Positions 25,584 to 33,493 of a stretch of 33,493 bases of DNA are shown in pieces (within the stretch, counting starts at the first letter, position 1; every line of letters begins with the position of its first letter). Position numbers and translations under genes: made by a program. Under the pieces are notes generated by a model that was given only the letters and a program-made list of their open reading frames with translations, made no database searches and was not told where the DNA came from. Source of the stretch: Accumulibacter sp. GTDB taxonomy: Bacteria; Pseudomonadota; Gammaproteobacteria; Burkholderiales; Rhodocyclaceae. The stretch covers positions 1 to 33,493 of the forward strand of contig NZ_JAMTDQ010000019.1 of NCBI RefSeq assembly GCF_023806635.1, given 5' to 3'.

Positions 25584-27311
25584 TCAGTGACCCGATGCCG
25601 TGGCGGCTCCGAGGCCCGTCTCCGAGCGAACCTTCTGTGCCGGGTACAACGAACGCTCGAGCTTGGCCTGCGCGCTGTTGTCCATCTTCGACACCAGGTA
25701 GATCACCAGGAAGGCTGCGGTCATCGAGAACAGCGCCGGCGACGAGTACGGGAACCAGGCGCTCCCTTTCGGGTTCTTCAGCACGGCCTCCCAGACGGAC
25801 GCCGAGAGGATCGTCAGACCTACCGAGAGGACGAGGCCAACGATGCCACCGGCCACCGCACCCTTGGTCGTGCAATCCTTCCACAACACCGACATGAAGA
25901 GTACCGGGAAGTTGGCGGAGCAGGCAATGGCGAAGGCGAGCATCACCATGTAGGCGACGTTCTCCTTCTCGAAGGCAATCCCGAGGAAGACCGCGATGAT
26001 GCCGAGGCAGACCGTGGTGATCTTCGAGACGCGCAGTTCGGACGCCGAATCGGCATTGCCATGCTTGAACACCGTCGCATAGAGATCATGCGACACGGCC
26101 GAAGCACCGGACAGCGTCAGGCCGGCAACGACCGCCAGGATCGTCGCGAAGGCCACTGCCGAGATGAAACCGAGGAAGACGTTCCCGCCAACAGCATTCG
26201 ACAGGTGGATGGCGGCCATGTTGCCACCGCCCCGCAGGCCGTCCCAGACCGGTTTGCCATCCGCGCCGACCGCCTGGACTCCATCAACCATCTTCGGCAC
26301 GTAATAGGCCGCCGGATCCTGCGTCAGCATGACGATGGCGCCGAAACCGATGATGAAGGTCAGGATGTAGAAGTAGCCGATCCAGGTCGTCGCCCAACCG
26401 ACGGACTTGCGTGCTTCCTTGGCGCTGGGCACGGTGAAGAAGCGCATCAGGATGTGCGGCAGGCCCGCCGTGCCGAACATCAGCGCCATGCCGACCGAGA
26501 TCGCCGAGACCGGATCCTTGATCAGCGCACCGGGGGCCATGATGGCCTGGTGCTTCGAATGGACCTCGACGGCCTTGGCGAACAGCGCCTCTGGGTTGAA
26601 GCCGAACTGGAACAGCACGGCCAAGGCCATGAACGTTGCACCGGTGAGGAGCATGATGGCCTTGATGATCTGCACCCAGGTGGTCGCCGTCATGCCGCCG
26701 AAGAGAACGTAGCACATCATCAGCACGCCGACGATTATCACCGCGACCGTGTACTCGAGACCGAACAGCACCTTGATCAACTGCCCGGCGCCGACCATCT
26801 GGGCGATCATGTAGAACGCCACGACGACCAGCGAACCGGTCGCGGCAAAGCTGCGCATCGGCACCTGCGCAAAGCGATAGGCAGCCACGTCGGCAAAGGT
26901 GAACTTGCCGAGGTTGCGCAGTCTTTCGGCCATCAGGAAGGTGATCACCGGCCAGCCGACGAGCCAGCCGATCGAGAAGATCAGTCCGTCGAAGCCGTTG
27001 GCGAACACCAGCCCGGAGATTCCCAGGAACGACGCGGCCGACATGTAGTCACCGGCAATCGCCATGCCGTTCTGAAAGCCGGTAATGCCGCCGCCGGCGG
27101 TGTAGAAATCAGCGGCGGACTTCGTCCGTGCCGCCGCCCACTTGGTGATTCCCAGCGTGACGGCGACGAAGATGCCGAACATGGCGATTGCCACCCAGTT
27201 CGTCGCCTGCTTGGTGGTATTGCCCAGGTCGGCTCCGGCTGCGAGGGCGCTGCCAGCAGCCAGCACGCCGGCGGCAAGAAGCAGGCTGTTGCGCATTGAT
27301 TGGCTGATCAT
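25584..27311 (-). CDS. actP: Cation/acetate symporter ActP
   Basis: A 575-residue sodium:solute symporter family (SSS) permease importing acetate and other short monocarboxylates. The first 25 residues are signal-peptide-like, followed by about 13 membrane segments. ActP-typical sequence includes [46 protein letters not shown], and the long loop with [23 protein letters not shown]. It overlaps the DUF485 gene by 4 bp (ATGA), the standard actP partner arrangement. In polyphosphate-accumulating relatives acetate uptake drives anaerobic carbon storage; that physiological link is inference here. Confidence 0.95.
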   Translation of the reverse strand: MISQSMRNSLLLAAGVLAAGSALAAGADLGNTTKQATNWVAIAMFGIFVAVTLGITKWAAARTKSAADFYTAGGGITGFQNGMAIAGDYMSAASFLGISGLVFANGFDGLIFSIGWLVGWPVITFLMAERLRNLGKFTFADVAAYRFAQVPMRSFAATGSLVVVAFYMIAQMVGAGQLIKVLFGLEYTVAVIIVGVLMMCYVLFGGMTATTWVQIIKAIMLLTGATFMALAVLFQFGFNPEALFAKAVEVHSKHQAIMAPGALIKDPVSAISVGMALMFGTAGLPHILMRFFTVPSAKEARKSVGWATTWIGYFYILTFIIGFGAIVMLTQDPAAYYVPKMVDGVQAVGADGKPVWDGLRGGGNMAAIHLSNAVGGNVFLGFISAVAFATILAVVAGLTLSGASAVSHDLYATVFKHGNADSASELRVSKITTVCLGIIAVFLGIAFEKENVAYMVMLAFAIACSANFPVLFMSVLWKDCTTKGAVAGGIVGLVLSVGLTILSASVWEAVLKNPKGSAWFPYSSPALFSMTAAFLVIYLVSKMDNSAQAKLERSLYPAQKVRSETGLGAATASGH

Positions 27312-27625
27312 TTCTGGTTGGCCTCCTTGATGACTTCGGCGGTCATCTCGTCAAAATCCGAGTTCGCCTTGCGCACATAGACGTTGGTGATGGCGATGGT
27401 GAACACGATCACGCCAACACCCAGAGGAATGCCGATCGTCATCACCATCCCCGGAGCAAGCGGCGTTCCCAGCCATTCCTTGTTGAAGGCGATGAGCAGG
27501 ATGTAGCCGTAGTAGGCGATGATCATCAGGATCGACATGAAGATGCTGTAGCTCGTGCGCTTGCTGACCAGCTCGTGGTACTTGGGATTGGCTTCAATCC
27601 GTGCAACGATGTCGTCGTTGGCCAT
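27308..27625 (-). CDS. DUF485 membrane protein, ActP partner (YjcH-like)
   Basis: A 105-residue inner-membrane protein of the DUF485 family. [20 protein letters not shown] at the N-terminus is followed by two membrane segments (about residues 28-48 and 60-81), and an acidic C-terminal tail. The family is nearly always encoded directly before actP and may assist or modulate transport. I chose ATG 27625, with GGAAGGAAG just upstream; a longer frame to 27871 has no support. It is divergent from the acyl-CoA ligase gene across 176 bp. Confidence 0.93.
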   Translation of the reverse strand: MANDDIVARIEANPKYHELVSKRTSYSIFMSILMIIAYYGYILLIAFNKEWLGTPLAPGMVMTIGIPLGVGVIVFTIAITNVYVRKANSDFDEMTAEVIKEANQK

Positions 27626-27762
27626 GTGTCTTCCTTCCTTGTTTTGGGTGGACAGCCTGTGTTGATATGGACTGCACCGCAGAGCATGGTGCATGTTGCT
27701 TACCCGACCCTTACACAAGGCGGCAGTGGCAACAATTTCACGGTCGGTAGCGCTCTTCTGGT

Positions 27763-27768
27763 TAGAAT
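27763..27768 (+). promoter_or_regulatory. Candidate -10 box of the acyl-CoA ligase block
   Basis: TAGAAT followed by TCGAC begins 39 bp upstream of the ligase ATG. The expected -35 position is a poor match. Confidence 0.35.
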
Positions 27769-27801
27769 TCGACTCCACGACCAGCCCCCGACACCTCCAA
27801 G

Positions 27802-29436
27802 ATGAACGATGCCAGTCTGCTCCACGACCTGATCCGCCGCTCGGCAAGTCGCCAGCCTGACGCCGCGGCACTGGGTTGTGGCGGTCGGTCGATGAGTTAC
27901 GGCGAACTGCAGTGCGCGGTCAACGGCTTTGCCAGCGGTCTGCTGGAGCTGGGCCTGCAACGCGGCGAAAGGGTCGCCATCTACCTCGAGAAGCGCCTGG
28001 AGACGGTCGTCGCCAGTTTCGGTGCCGCCGCCGCCGGCTGTGTCTTCGTGCCGCTGAATCCGCTGCTGAAGGCAGAGCAGGTCGCCTACATCATGCGCGA
28101 CTGCAATGTGCGCGCGTTGGTCAGCTCCAGCGAGCGCCTCGCCCTGCTGACGCCCGTACTGTGCTCATGCCACGACCTGCGGCATGTGATCGCCGTCAAC
28201 AGCCGCGCCTCGGCGAGCAGCGGAGGCCCGCCCGTCCGGCTGGACTGGGACCAACTGCTGCAGGCCCCTGCGCAAGGGGGTCACCGGGTCATCGACACCG
28301 ACATGGCGGCGATCCTGTACACCTCGGGCAGCACGGGAAATCCGAAAGGGGTCGTCCTCTCGCACCGCAACATGGTCGCCGGTGCCATCAGCGTTGCCGG
28401 ATATCTCGAGAACAACGCCGATGACACCCTGCTGGCGGCCCTGCCTCTGTCCTTCGACGCCGGCTTCAGCCAGTTGACGACCGCCTTCCACGTCGGCGCC
28501 CGCGTCGTCCTGCTGAACTATCTGCTGCCGCAGGACGTCCTCAAGGCTTTGGCGCGCGAGCGGGTCAGCGGCATCACGGCAGTGCCGCCACTGTACATCC
28601 AGTTGTCGCAGTTGGAGTGGCCAGCGGTCATCAGCGAGCAGTTGCGCTATTTCGCCAACACCGGCGGCCGCATGCCGCGCGAAACCCTGGCGGCACTGCG
28701 GGCACGGTTGCCGAACAGCAAACCGTACCTGATGTACGGCCTGACCGAGGCCTTCCGGTCGACCTTCCTGCCGCCGGAGGAGGTCGACCGACGGCCCGAT
28801 TCGATCGGCAAGGCGATCCCCAATGCGGAGATTCTGGTCCTGCGGGAGGACGGATCGCCCTGCGTCGCCAACGAGCCGGGGGAACTGGTCCATCGCGGTG
28901 CGCTTGTCGGGCTCGGCTACTGGAACGACCGGGAGAAGACGAGCGAGCGCTACAAACCCCTGCCAGCTGGCGTGGCCGGTCGCGATGCCGGCCTGGTACT
29001 GCCCGAGATCGCCGTCTTCTCGGGCGATACGGTCCGGATGGACGAGGATGGCTTCCTCTATTTCATCGGCCGGCGCGACGAAATGATCAAGACGTCCGGC
29101 TATCGGGTCAGTCCGACCGAGGTCGAGGAAATCGTCTACGCGACTCGCCTGGTCGGTGAGTGTGTCGCCTTCGGCGTTGAGCACCCGACGCTTGGCCAGG
29201 CGATTCAGCTGATCGCCACTCCCGCCACCGGCGACCACCTGGACTGCGAGCGACTGCTCGCCGAATGTCGCCAGAGGATGCCCGCCTACATGGTGCCAGC
29301 GGGCGTCTGGCCGCGGCACGGCCCGCTGCCGCGCAACCCCAACGGCAAGCTCGACCGCAAGACTCTGGCAGCCGAGTTCCTGTCAGCCGCAGGGGTCGGC
29401 GACGCGACCACCCCGCTCACCGCGGGGTCTGCCTGA
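27802..29436 (+). CDS. Acyl-CoA ligase (AMP-forming), exosortase A system-associated
   Basis: A 544-residue adenylate-forming enzyme of the ligase family found in exosortase-A loci. The P-loop-like motif YTSGSTGNPKGV is at about residues 173-184, then YGLTEAFRST, GDTVRMDEDGFLYFIGRRDE and the hinge region with KTSGYRVSP. The catalytic C-terminal Lys is in NPNGKLDRKTL. It should activate a carboxylic acid with ATP and could transfer it to CoA or to the phosphopantetheine arm of the carrier protein at 3588; the acyl substrate is unknown. It heads a plus-strand block with the decarboxylase, the DegT aminotransferase and a broken acetyltransferase. Confidence 0.92.
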   Translation: MNDASLLHDLIRRSASRQPDAAALGCGGRSMSYGELQCAVNGFASGLLELGLQRGERVAIYLEKRLETVVASFGAAAAGCVFVPLNPLLKAEQVAYIMRDCNVRALVSSSERLALLTPVLCSCHDLRHVIAVNSRASASSGGPPVRLDWDQLLQAPAQGGHRVIDTDMAAILYTSGSTGNPKGVVLSHRNMVAGAISVAGYLENNADDTLLAALPLSFDAGFSQLTTAFHVGARVVLLNYLLPQDVLKALARERVSGITAVPPLYIQLSQLEWPAVISEQLRYFANTGGRMPRETLAALRARLPNSKPYLMYGLTEAFRSTFLPPEEVDRRPDSIGKAIPNAEILVLREDGSPCVANEPGELVHRGALVGLGYWNDREKTSERYKPLPAGVAGRDAGLVLPEIAVFSGDTVRMDEDGFLYFIGRRDEMIKTSGYRVSPTEVEEIVYATRLVGECVAFGVEHPTLGQAIQLIATPATGDHLDCERLLAECRQRMPAYMVPAGVWPRHGPLPRNPNGKLDRKTLAAEFLSAAGVGDATTPLTAGSA

Positions 29437-29596
29437 TGGACTTCGGACTTCCCCCTCGGCACGGCGGACGGCTGCGGCGTGCGTTGGCCGGATTGGCAAG
29501 ACCGGGCGCGAACCAGCAGCACTCGACCACCTGACAACCCTGCAAGGCCAGCCTCCGGTGACCAACAGCGAACGAACCCGCACTGCACACGCGCCG

Positions 29597-30802
29597 ATGA
29601 ACCAGTTCCCGGTCGTCGACGGCGAACTCCTTGTCGGCGGCGTGCCACTCAGCCGCCTCGCCGCACGGGTCGGCCGAACGCCCTTCTACGCCTACGACCG
29701 GCGACTGCTGGAAGCCAGGGTAACGGAGTTGCGCTCGTCGCTGCCTGCCGGCTTGAAGCTGCACTATGCCATGAAGGCCAACCCGATGCCCGCTCTCGTC
29801 TGCCACATGGCGAGACTCGTCGACGGCATCGACGTCGCCTCGGCCGGGGAACTCAGGGTGGCCCTCGATGCCGGCGCCGATCCAGTGGAGATCAGTTTTG
29901 CCGGACCGGGGAAGGGTTCCGGCGAACTGCGACAGGCAGTTGCCGCAGGCATCCTGATCAACATCGAATCGCCGCGCGAGATCCCAGAACTGGCTGCGAT
30001 CAGCAGCGATACCGGTTGCACCGCGCGCGTTGCCGTCCGCGTCAATCCGGACTTCGAGCTGAAGAGTTCCGGCATGAAGATGGGTGGCGGAGCCCGGCAG
30101 TTCGGGGTGGACGCCGAACTGGTGCCGGAACTGCTCGCCGAGATCGGCCGCAGCGGGCTGGCTTTCGAAGGTTTTCATCTCTTCGCAGGATCTCAGAACC
30201 TGCGTGCCGAAGCGATCGTCGAAGCGCAGCGCAAGAGCTACGAACTGGCCGTCGACCTCGCTCGCTTCGCGCCGGCTGAGGTACGCTTCCTCAATCTGGG
30301 TGGCGGTTTTGGCATTCCCTATTTCCCGGGCGAGAATCGCCTCGATCTGGCGCCGGTGGCCGCCGGGTTGGCCGTGATCGCCGAGCGGGCGGCGCGGGAG
30401 CTGCCGGCTGCCCGGCTGGTCATCGAACTCGGCCGCTATCTCGTCGGCGAGGCCGGCATCTATGTCACCCGGATCATCGATCGCAAGCTGTCACGCGGTC
30501 AGGTCTTCCTCGTCGTTGATGGCGGGCTGCATCACCATCTGGCGGCCTCGGGCAATTTTGGCCAGGTGATCCGCAAGAACTACCCGGTGACCATCGGCAA
30601 CCGGATCGGCGCGCCGGCCAGCATCGCGGCTTCGGTCGTTGGTCCGTTATGTACCCCGCTCGACCTGCTCGCCGATCGGGTGCCGCTGGCCGATGCGCAA
30701 CCGGGCGATCTGGTGGTCATCTTCCAGTCAGGTGCGTACGGCTTCTCCGCCAGCCCACAGAGCTTCCTCGGTCATCCCTCCTGCGTCGAGATCATCGTCT
30801 GA
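29597..30802 (+). CDS. PLP-dependent decarboxylase, exosortase A system-associated
   Basis: A 401-residue fold-type III decarboxylase of the ornithine/diaminopimelate decarboxylase superfamily. The PLP lysine is Lys60 in HYAMKANP; FHLFAGSQN, NLGGGFGIPYFPGE and the C-terminal GAYGFSASPQSFLGHP are family signatures. A Cys-containing motif (VVGPLCTPLDLL) supplies the partner-subunit active-site residue, as in DAP decarboxylases. It probably decarboxylates an amino acid or amino-acyl group bound for the exosortase-A pathway, a role inferred from its neighbours. ATG 29597 matches the family N-terminus (FPVVDGELLVGG); GTG 29558 in the same frame is an alternative. The 160 bp from the ligase hold no convincing gene. 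Confidence 0.92.
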   Translation: MNQFPVVDGELLVGGVPLSRLAARVGRTPFYAYDRRLLEARVTELRSSLPAGLKLHYAMKANPMPALVCHMARLVDGIDVASAGELRVALDAGADPVEISFAGPGKGSGELRQAVAAGILINIESPREIPELAAISSDTGCTARVAVRVNPDFELKSSGMKMGGGARQFGVDAELVPELLAEIGRSGLAFEGFHLFAGSQNLRAEAIVEAQRKSYELAVDLARFAPAEVRFLNLGGGFGIPYFPGENRLDLAPVAAGLAVIAERAARELPAARLVIELGRYLVGEAGIYVTRIIDRKLSRGQVFLVVDGGLHHHLAASGNFGQVIRKNYPVTIGNRIGAPASIAASVVGPLCTPLDLLADRVPLADAQPGDLVVIFQSGAYGFSASPQSFLGHPSCVEIIV

Positions 30803-31048
30803 GAGCCGTTCCAGGTCAGGCCTCGCTCGCGAACGAATCCACCCCGGGTCCACCACAGCCTCCATGCCACACATCCCAAGAACCTCTCACTGCCGTCGCC
30901 GCGGAGCCATCACCGTACCGCTGCGCCACCGGTCGTGCCGCTCGGGTCGGCGCGACGGCTGCCGGCGCCGCGCCCCGCAGCGGGCGGTCGCAGCCCGCTC
31001 ACCCGGGCACGCTGGCAGGCAAACGATACGACGGCATCGGAGCGGCGC

Positions 31049-32254
31049 GTGACACCCAGCGACGGCACGGGACAGCTGCCCCGCACGCCCTTGCTCGACT
31101 GGTCGAGCTTTGCCGGCGCACGGCGTTTGACTGGCGTACACAGCATCGACGATATCGCCGACAACTGCCTGACGACCAGCGGCCGGGCCGCGATCTACCT
31201 CGCCTTGCTGCAGTTGCGCCTGGAACCGGGCAGTCTGGTCCTGATTCCCAGCTATCATTGCCCGACGATGGTGGCCCCGGTGATTCTGGCCGGACTGCGG
31301 GTGGCGTATTTCGGTATCAGCGCCGACGGACTGCCGCAGCTCGGGACGATCGATGTCGCAACTGCGGCGCGCGCGAAGGCGATGCTGGTGTCGCACTATT
31401 TCGGCCTTGCGCGATCGCTGAGAGAGGTGCGTCAATGGTGCGATGCGCGGCAGATTGCGCTGATCGAGGACTGTGCCCACTGCTACTTCGGCAATGCCGG
31501 CGAGCGCCCGGTAGGCACCTGGGGCGACTTCGCGACGGCCAGTCTGTCGAAGTTCTTTCCCGTCCCCGAAGGTGGTGTGTTGGCCTCGGCGAAGAGGCCG
31601 ATCGTTTCTCCAGACCTCACACCACAGGGTCTGAGAGCGGAGCTCAAGGCCTGGGCAGACGTGCTGGAGTCGGCGGTGACTTTCGGCCGCCTGGCGGGTA
31701 CCCGCTGGCTTCTGGCCGGGCTCTTCGCGATCAAGAATCAGATCCACCGCACGAAGTCTGCGCAGCCACTGGAGGAATCGACGGCCCCGCCCGACATGAT
31801 GGTCGCCTGCGACATGCGGCGGATCAACCGAACACCCGCCTCGACCGCGGTCGCGCTGCAGAAGCTGTTGCCACGCGGACGAATCATCGCCCGGCGTCGA
31901 GCCAACTATGCCGCCTATGCACGGCATTTCCGCCAGGTCGAGGGAGCATTCCCCCTCTATCCTCACTTGGCCGACGACACCGTCCCCTACGTCTTTCCGC
32001 TCTGGGTCAACGACGCCGACCGTGTGTATCACAGCCTACGGGCACTGGCTCTACCGGTTTTTCGTTGGGACCGGATCTGGCCTGACACACCCGTTCTGGT
32101 GGACGACGTCGGGCCTTCCTGGAGCCAGCACGTGCTGCAACTCCTCTGCCATCAGGACCTGAGCGAAGCTGACGTGACACGGACGGCGCTGGCGACGCTC
32201 GGCCTGCTGTCATCAGCGGGCCAAGAGCCAGCCCGCGGTGCTGGCCGGAAATAG
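31049..32254 (+). CDS. DegT/DnrJ/EryC1/StrS-family aminotransferase-like protein
   Basis: A 401-residue PLP enzyme resembling sugar aminotransferases of polysaccharide pathways. The probable PLP lysine is Lys168 in ASLSKFFPVPEGG. Asp141 in ALIEDCAHCYFG should bind the pyridine nitrogen, and LIPSYHCPTMVAPV is the usual segment after the first helix. The family normally aminates nucleotide-sugar ketones. I chose GTG 31049, with GGAG upstream, over GTG 30935, whose extension is Arg/Pro-rich and not conserved-looking. The 246 bp after the decarboxylase hold no other gene. It is followed 16 bp later by the broken GNAT gene. Confidence 0.82.
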   Translation: MTPSDGTGQLPRTPLLDWSSFAGARRLTGVHSIDDIADNCLTTSGRAAIYLALLQLRLEPGSLVLIPSYHCPTMVAPVILAGLRVAYFGISADGLPQLGTIDVATAARAKAMLVSHYFGLARSLREVRQWCDARQIALIEDCAHCYFGNAGERPVGTWGDFATASLSKFFPVPEGGVLASAKRPIVSPDLTPQGLRAELKAWADVLESAVTFGRLAGTRWLLAGLFAIKNQIHRTKSAQPLEESTAPPDMMVACDMRRINRTPASTAVALQKLLPRGRIIARRRANYAAYARHFRQVEGAFPLYPHLADDTVPYVFPLWVNDADRVYHSLRALALPVFRWDRIWPDTPVLVDDVGPSWSQHVLQLLCHQDLSEADVTRTALATLGLLSSAGQEPARGAGRK

Positions 32255-32270
32255 AAAGGTGCTCCCGAAG

Positions 32271-33324
32271 ATGCCACCATCACTCGCAATTGCCTGGCAG
32301 AACCTACCGGCAGCAGCGCTGCAGCAGGAGCACGGCCCATCTTCCGACTGGGACTGATTGAACGGGCGGCGCGGAGGTCTTCCCTTCCTCGGTTCCAACG
32401 CCATCGCCGCTGCCCTCGACTCATTCGGTACGGGCCGGGAGAGGCTGCTGGTCGGCCGACAGGGGCAGGAAATCGTGGCAATGTTCCTGCTGGTGCGAAC
32501 CTCGGCCGCCGGGTGGCAGACTTTCCAGCCATCACAGCTGCCCCTCGGCGCCTGGGTGGCCGATGACAAACTGCCGCTGCTCGACCTCGCACGCAGCCTG
32601 GTTCGCGGGCCGCTCGGCTCCTGCCTCCTGTTGTCGGTGACACAGATCGATCCACTGCATGCCGCGCGTCCGCCCGACAACGCCGACGGCCAGAGCAGCG
32701 ACTACATCCGCACGGCCTGGACCGAGATCCAGGGCAGTTTCGCCGAATACTGGAACCAGCGCGGCAAGAACCTCCGTCAGAACATGCGCAAGCAGAGGAA
32801 CAGGCTGCAGAGGGGATCACCGGAAAGCTTCGCGTCCTCGAGCAGCCGCGGGACATGGCGACGGTGATCGAGCGCTATGGCGCACTCGAGAGCACCGGCT
32901 GGTGGGAGGCGGACCGGGGTACGGCCATTCACCCCGACAATGCGCAAGGGAAGTTCTACCGCCGCTTGCTGGAGTGCGCGGCGACGCGTGGCGAGGCGGT
33001 CGTCTTCGAGTACCTGTTCGACGACCGGGTCGTCGCCTCCAACCTGTGCCTGCGACGCGATGAGGTGCTCGTCATTCTGAAGACGACCTACGACGAGTCG
33101 ATCCAGTCGTACTCGCCGGCGTTCCTGCTCAGCCAGGACACGATCGAGCTGCTTTGCCACGAGGGCCGGGTGCAGCGCATCGAGTACTATGGACGGATGA
33201 TGGAATGGCACAGCCGCTGGACCGAAACCTCACGCGTCCTCTATCACCTGACCATCTATCGCTGGCCGCTGCTGCTGCAGCTTGCCGCATGGCGCCGGCG
33301 GCGAAGTCCCCTTCCGACCACTGA
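32271..33324 (+). pseudogene. Broken GNAT/BioF2-like acetyltransferase of the exosortase-A block
   Basis: The ATG at 32271 opens a frame that reads MPPSLAIAWQNLPAAALQQE up to WD and then hits TGA at 32355-32357; the same frame continues at once with LNGRRGGLPFLGSNAIAAAL, so the stop interrupts one protein. At about 32811-32816 (AGGGGATC) a one-base loss moves the reading into another frame, which continues as ITGKLRVLEQPRDMATVIER, YGALESTGWWEADRG, QGKFYRRLLE and EYYGRMMEWHSRW. This is Acetyltransf_6/FemAB-like GNAT sequence. No stop occurs in the final frame before the window ends; it even runs through the tRNA, so the original stop may also be lost. I end the call at the near-frame TGA at 33322. 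One lesion could be a sequencing error; three suggest decay. Confidence 0.75.
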
Positions 33325-33359
33325 GCAAAGAGGATCGGCGAGCTTGCCGGAACGGCAAT

Positions 33360-33387
33360 GGGAAACGGGAAACGGGAAACGGGAAAC
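33360..33387. repeat. Four tandem copies of GGGAAAC
   Basis: Four perfect head-to-tail copies of the 7-mer GGGAAAC, at 33360, 33367, 33374 and 33381, between the broken GNAT gene and the tRNA-Pro terminator. On the tRNA strand they read GTTTCCC and lie just downstream of the hairpin's T-rich tail. Confidence 0.95.
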
Positions 33388-33414
33388 GAAAGACCGGCCG
33401 TGGCCGGTCGTTTC
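33387..33414 (-). terminator. Intrinsic terminator of the tRNA-Pro gene
   Basis: A perfect 8-bp stem (GACCGGCC/GGCCGGTC, 33392-33409) with a 2-nt loop is followed on the minus strand by TTTCGTTTC. It starts about 30 bp downstream of the tRNA 3' end. The plus strand carries TTT on its far side too, so it could act in both directions. Confidence 0.65.
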
Positions 33415-33438
33415 ATCACTGCGACTGACTGATTCAAA

Positions 33439-33493
33439 TGGTCGGGGCGCCGGGATTCGAACTCGGGACCCCTTGCACCCCATGCAAGTGCGC
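33439..33493 (-). tRNA. tRNA-Pro (anticodon GGG), 5' part beyond the window
   Basis: On the minus strand the 3' 55 nt of a tRNA are present: the end of the D arm (GCGC), an anticodon stem CTTGC/GCAAG with loop ATGGGGT (anticodon GGG, reading Pro codon CCC), a 5-nt variable loop, a T arm with TTCGAAT, acceptor strand CGCCCCG, A discriminator and encoded CCA. The T stem appears to have one A-C mismatch. The 5' acceptor strand and most of the D arm are missing, so completeness is unknown. Confidence 0.9.

Noticed and set aside
25173-27299. A 708-codon open frame on the plus strand
   Set aside because: It is antisense to actP, full of Arg/His/Gln/Asp and without motifs; the minus-strand ActP protein is unmistakable.
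27680-27715. A sigma-54-like GG-N10-GC site on the minus strand upstream of DUF485-actP
   Set aside because: GG and GC have the right spacing and the -12 part is fair, but the -24 part matches poorly (about 4 of 7), which is expected by chance in GC-rich DNA.
29435-29533. A 33-codon frame overlapping the ligase stop (TGATG)
   Set aside because: The coupling looks suggestive, but the product is a short Arg/Gly-rich peptide with no family pattern and could easily arise by chance.
1-33493. CRISPR array, prophage genes or a replication origin
   Set aside because: No regularly spaced direct repeats, phage structural genes or DnaA-box clusters were seen on reading the window.

Overview
The window reads as a chromosomal segment of a GC-rich betaproteobacterium, most likely from the Rhodocyclales and close to Candidatus Accumulibacter. 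The reasons are the exosortase-A accessory genes, a Calvin-cycle operon, heme d1 genes for denitrification and an ActP-type acetate symporter next to one another. The species assignment is inference from gene content; no marker gene such as 16S rRNA is present.

Layout. (1) 501-3839, minus strand: acyl carrier protein, two exosortase-A-associated hydrolases and a CrtC/AttH-like lipocalin-fold protein. (2) 4243-4623, plus: a small collagen-like protein with a coiled coil followed by 25 uninterrupted Gly-X-Y triplets. (3) 4997-8226, minus: GNAT, dapF, DUF484, xerC and DUF1330, tightly packed or overlapping. (4) 8478-9665, plus: a cation diffusion facilitator. (5) 9696-14956: a cbb operon (fructose-bisphosphatase, phosphoribulokinase, transketolase) with a divergent LysR/CbbR-type regulator. 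(6) 15112-17260, minus: a TctD/TctE-like two-component system. (7) 17261-18123: a gene-poor patch with strong hairpins and a decayed IS66 transposase. (8) 18124-23465 and gpsA to 24465, plus: DUF4337, nirJ-nirN (heme d1 synthesis) behind a well-placed FNR-type box, a small secreted protein, DUF192, ubiC and gpsA. (9) 24487-27625, minus: trmL, a small conserved-looking unknown protein, actP and its DUF485 partner. (10) 27802-33324, plus: exosortase-A-associated acyl-CoA ligase, PLP-dependent decarboxylase, a DegT-family aminotransferase and a broken GNAT gene. (11) 33360 to the end: a GGGAAAC tandem repeat, a terminator hairpin and the 3' part of a tRNA-Pro(GGG) on the minus strand.

How the parts work together. 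Regions 1 and 10 carry the accessory enzymes usually encoded together in exosortase-A (EpsH/PEP-CTERM) loci: acyl carrier protein, acyl-CoA ligase, decarboxylase and hydrolases 1 and 2. Here they are two outward-facing blocks about 24 kb apart, and neither the exosortase nor a PEP-CTERM substrate is visible. The collagen-like gene lies divergently beside the acyl carrier protein. Region 5 regenerates ribulose-1,5-bisphosphate for carbon fixation, though RuBisCO is not in the window. Region 8 supplies only part of the heme d1 pathway, so the remaining nir genes should be elsewhere. ActP/DUF485 would import acetate.

The most interesting items are the collagen-like gene with its perfect 17-bp internal inverted repeat, the split exosortase-A block ending in a decayed acetyltransferase, the non-canonical nucleophile positions in the two hydrolases, and an FNR-type box centred 41.5 bp before the inferred nirJN transcription start.
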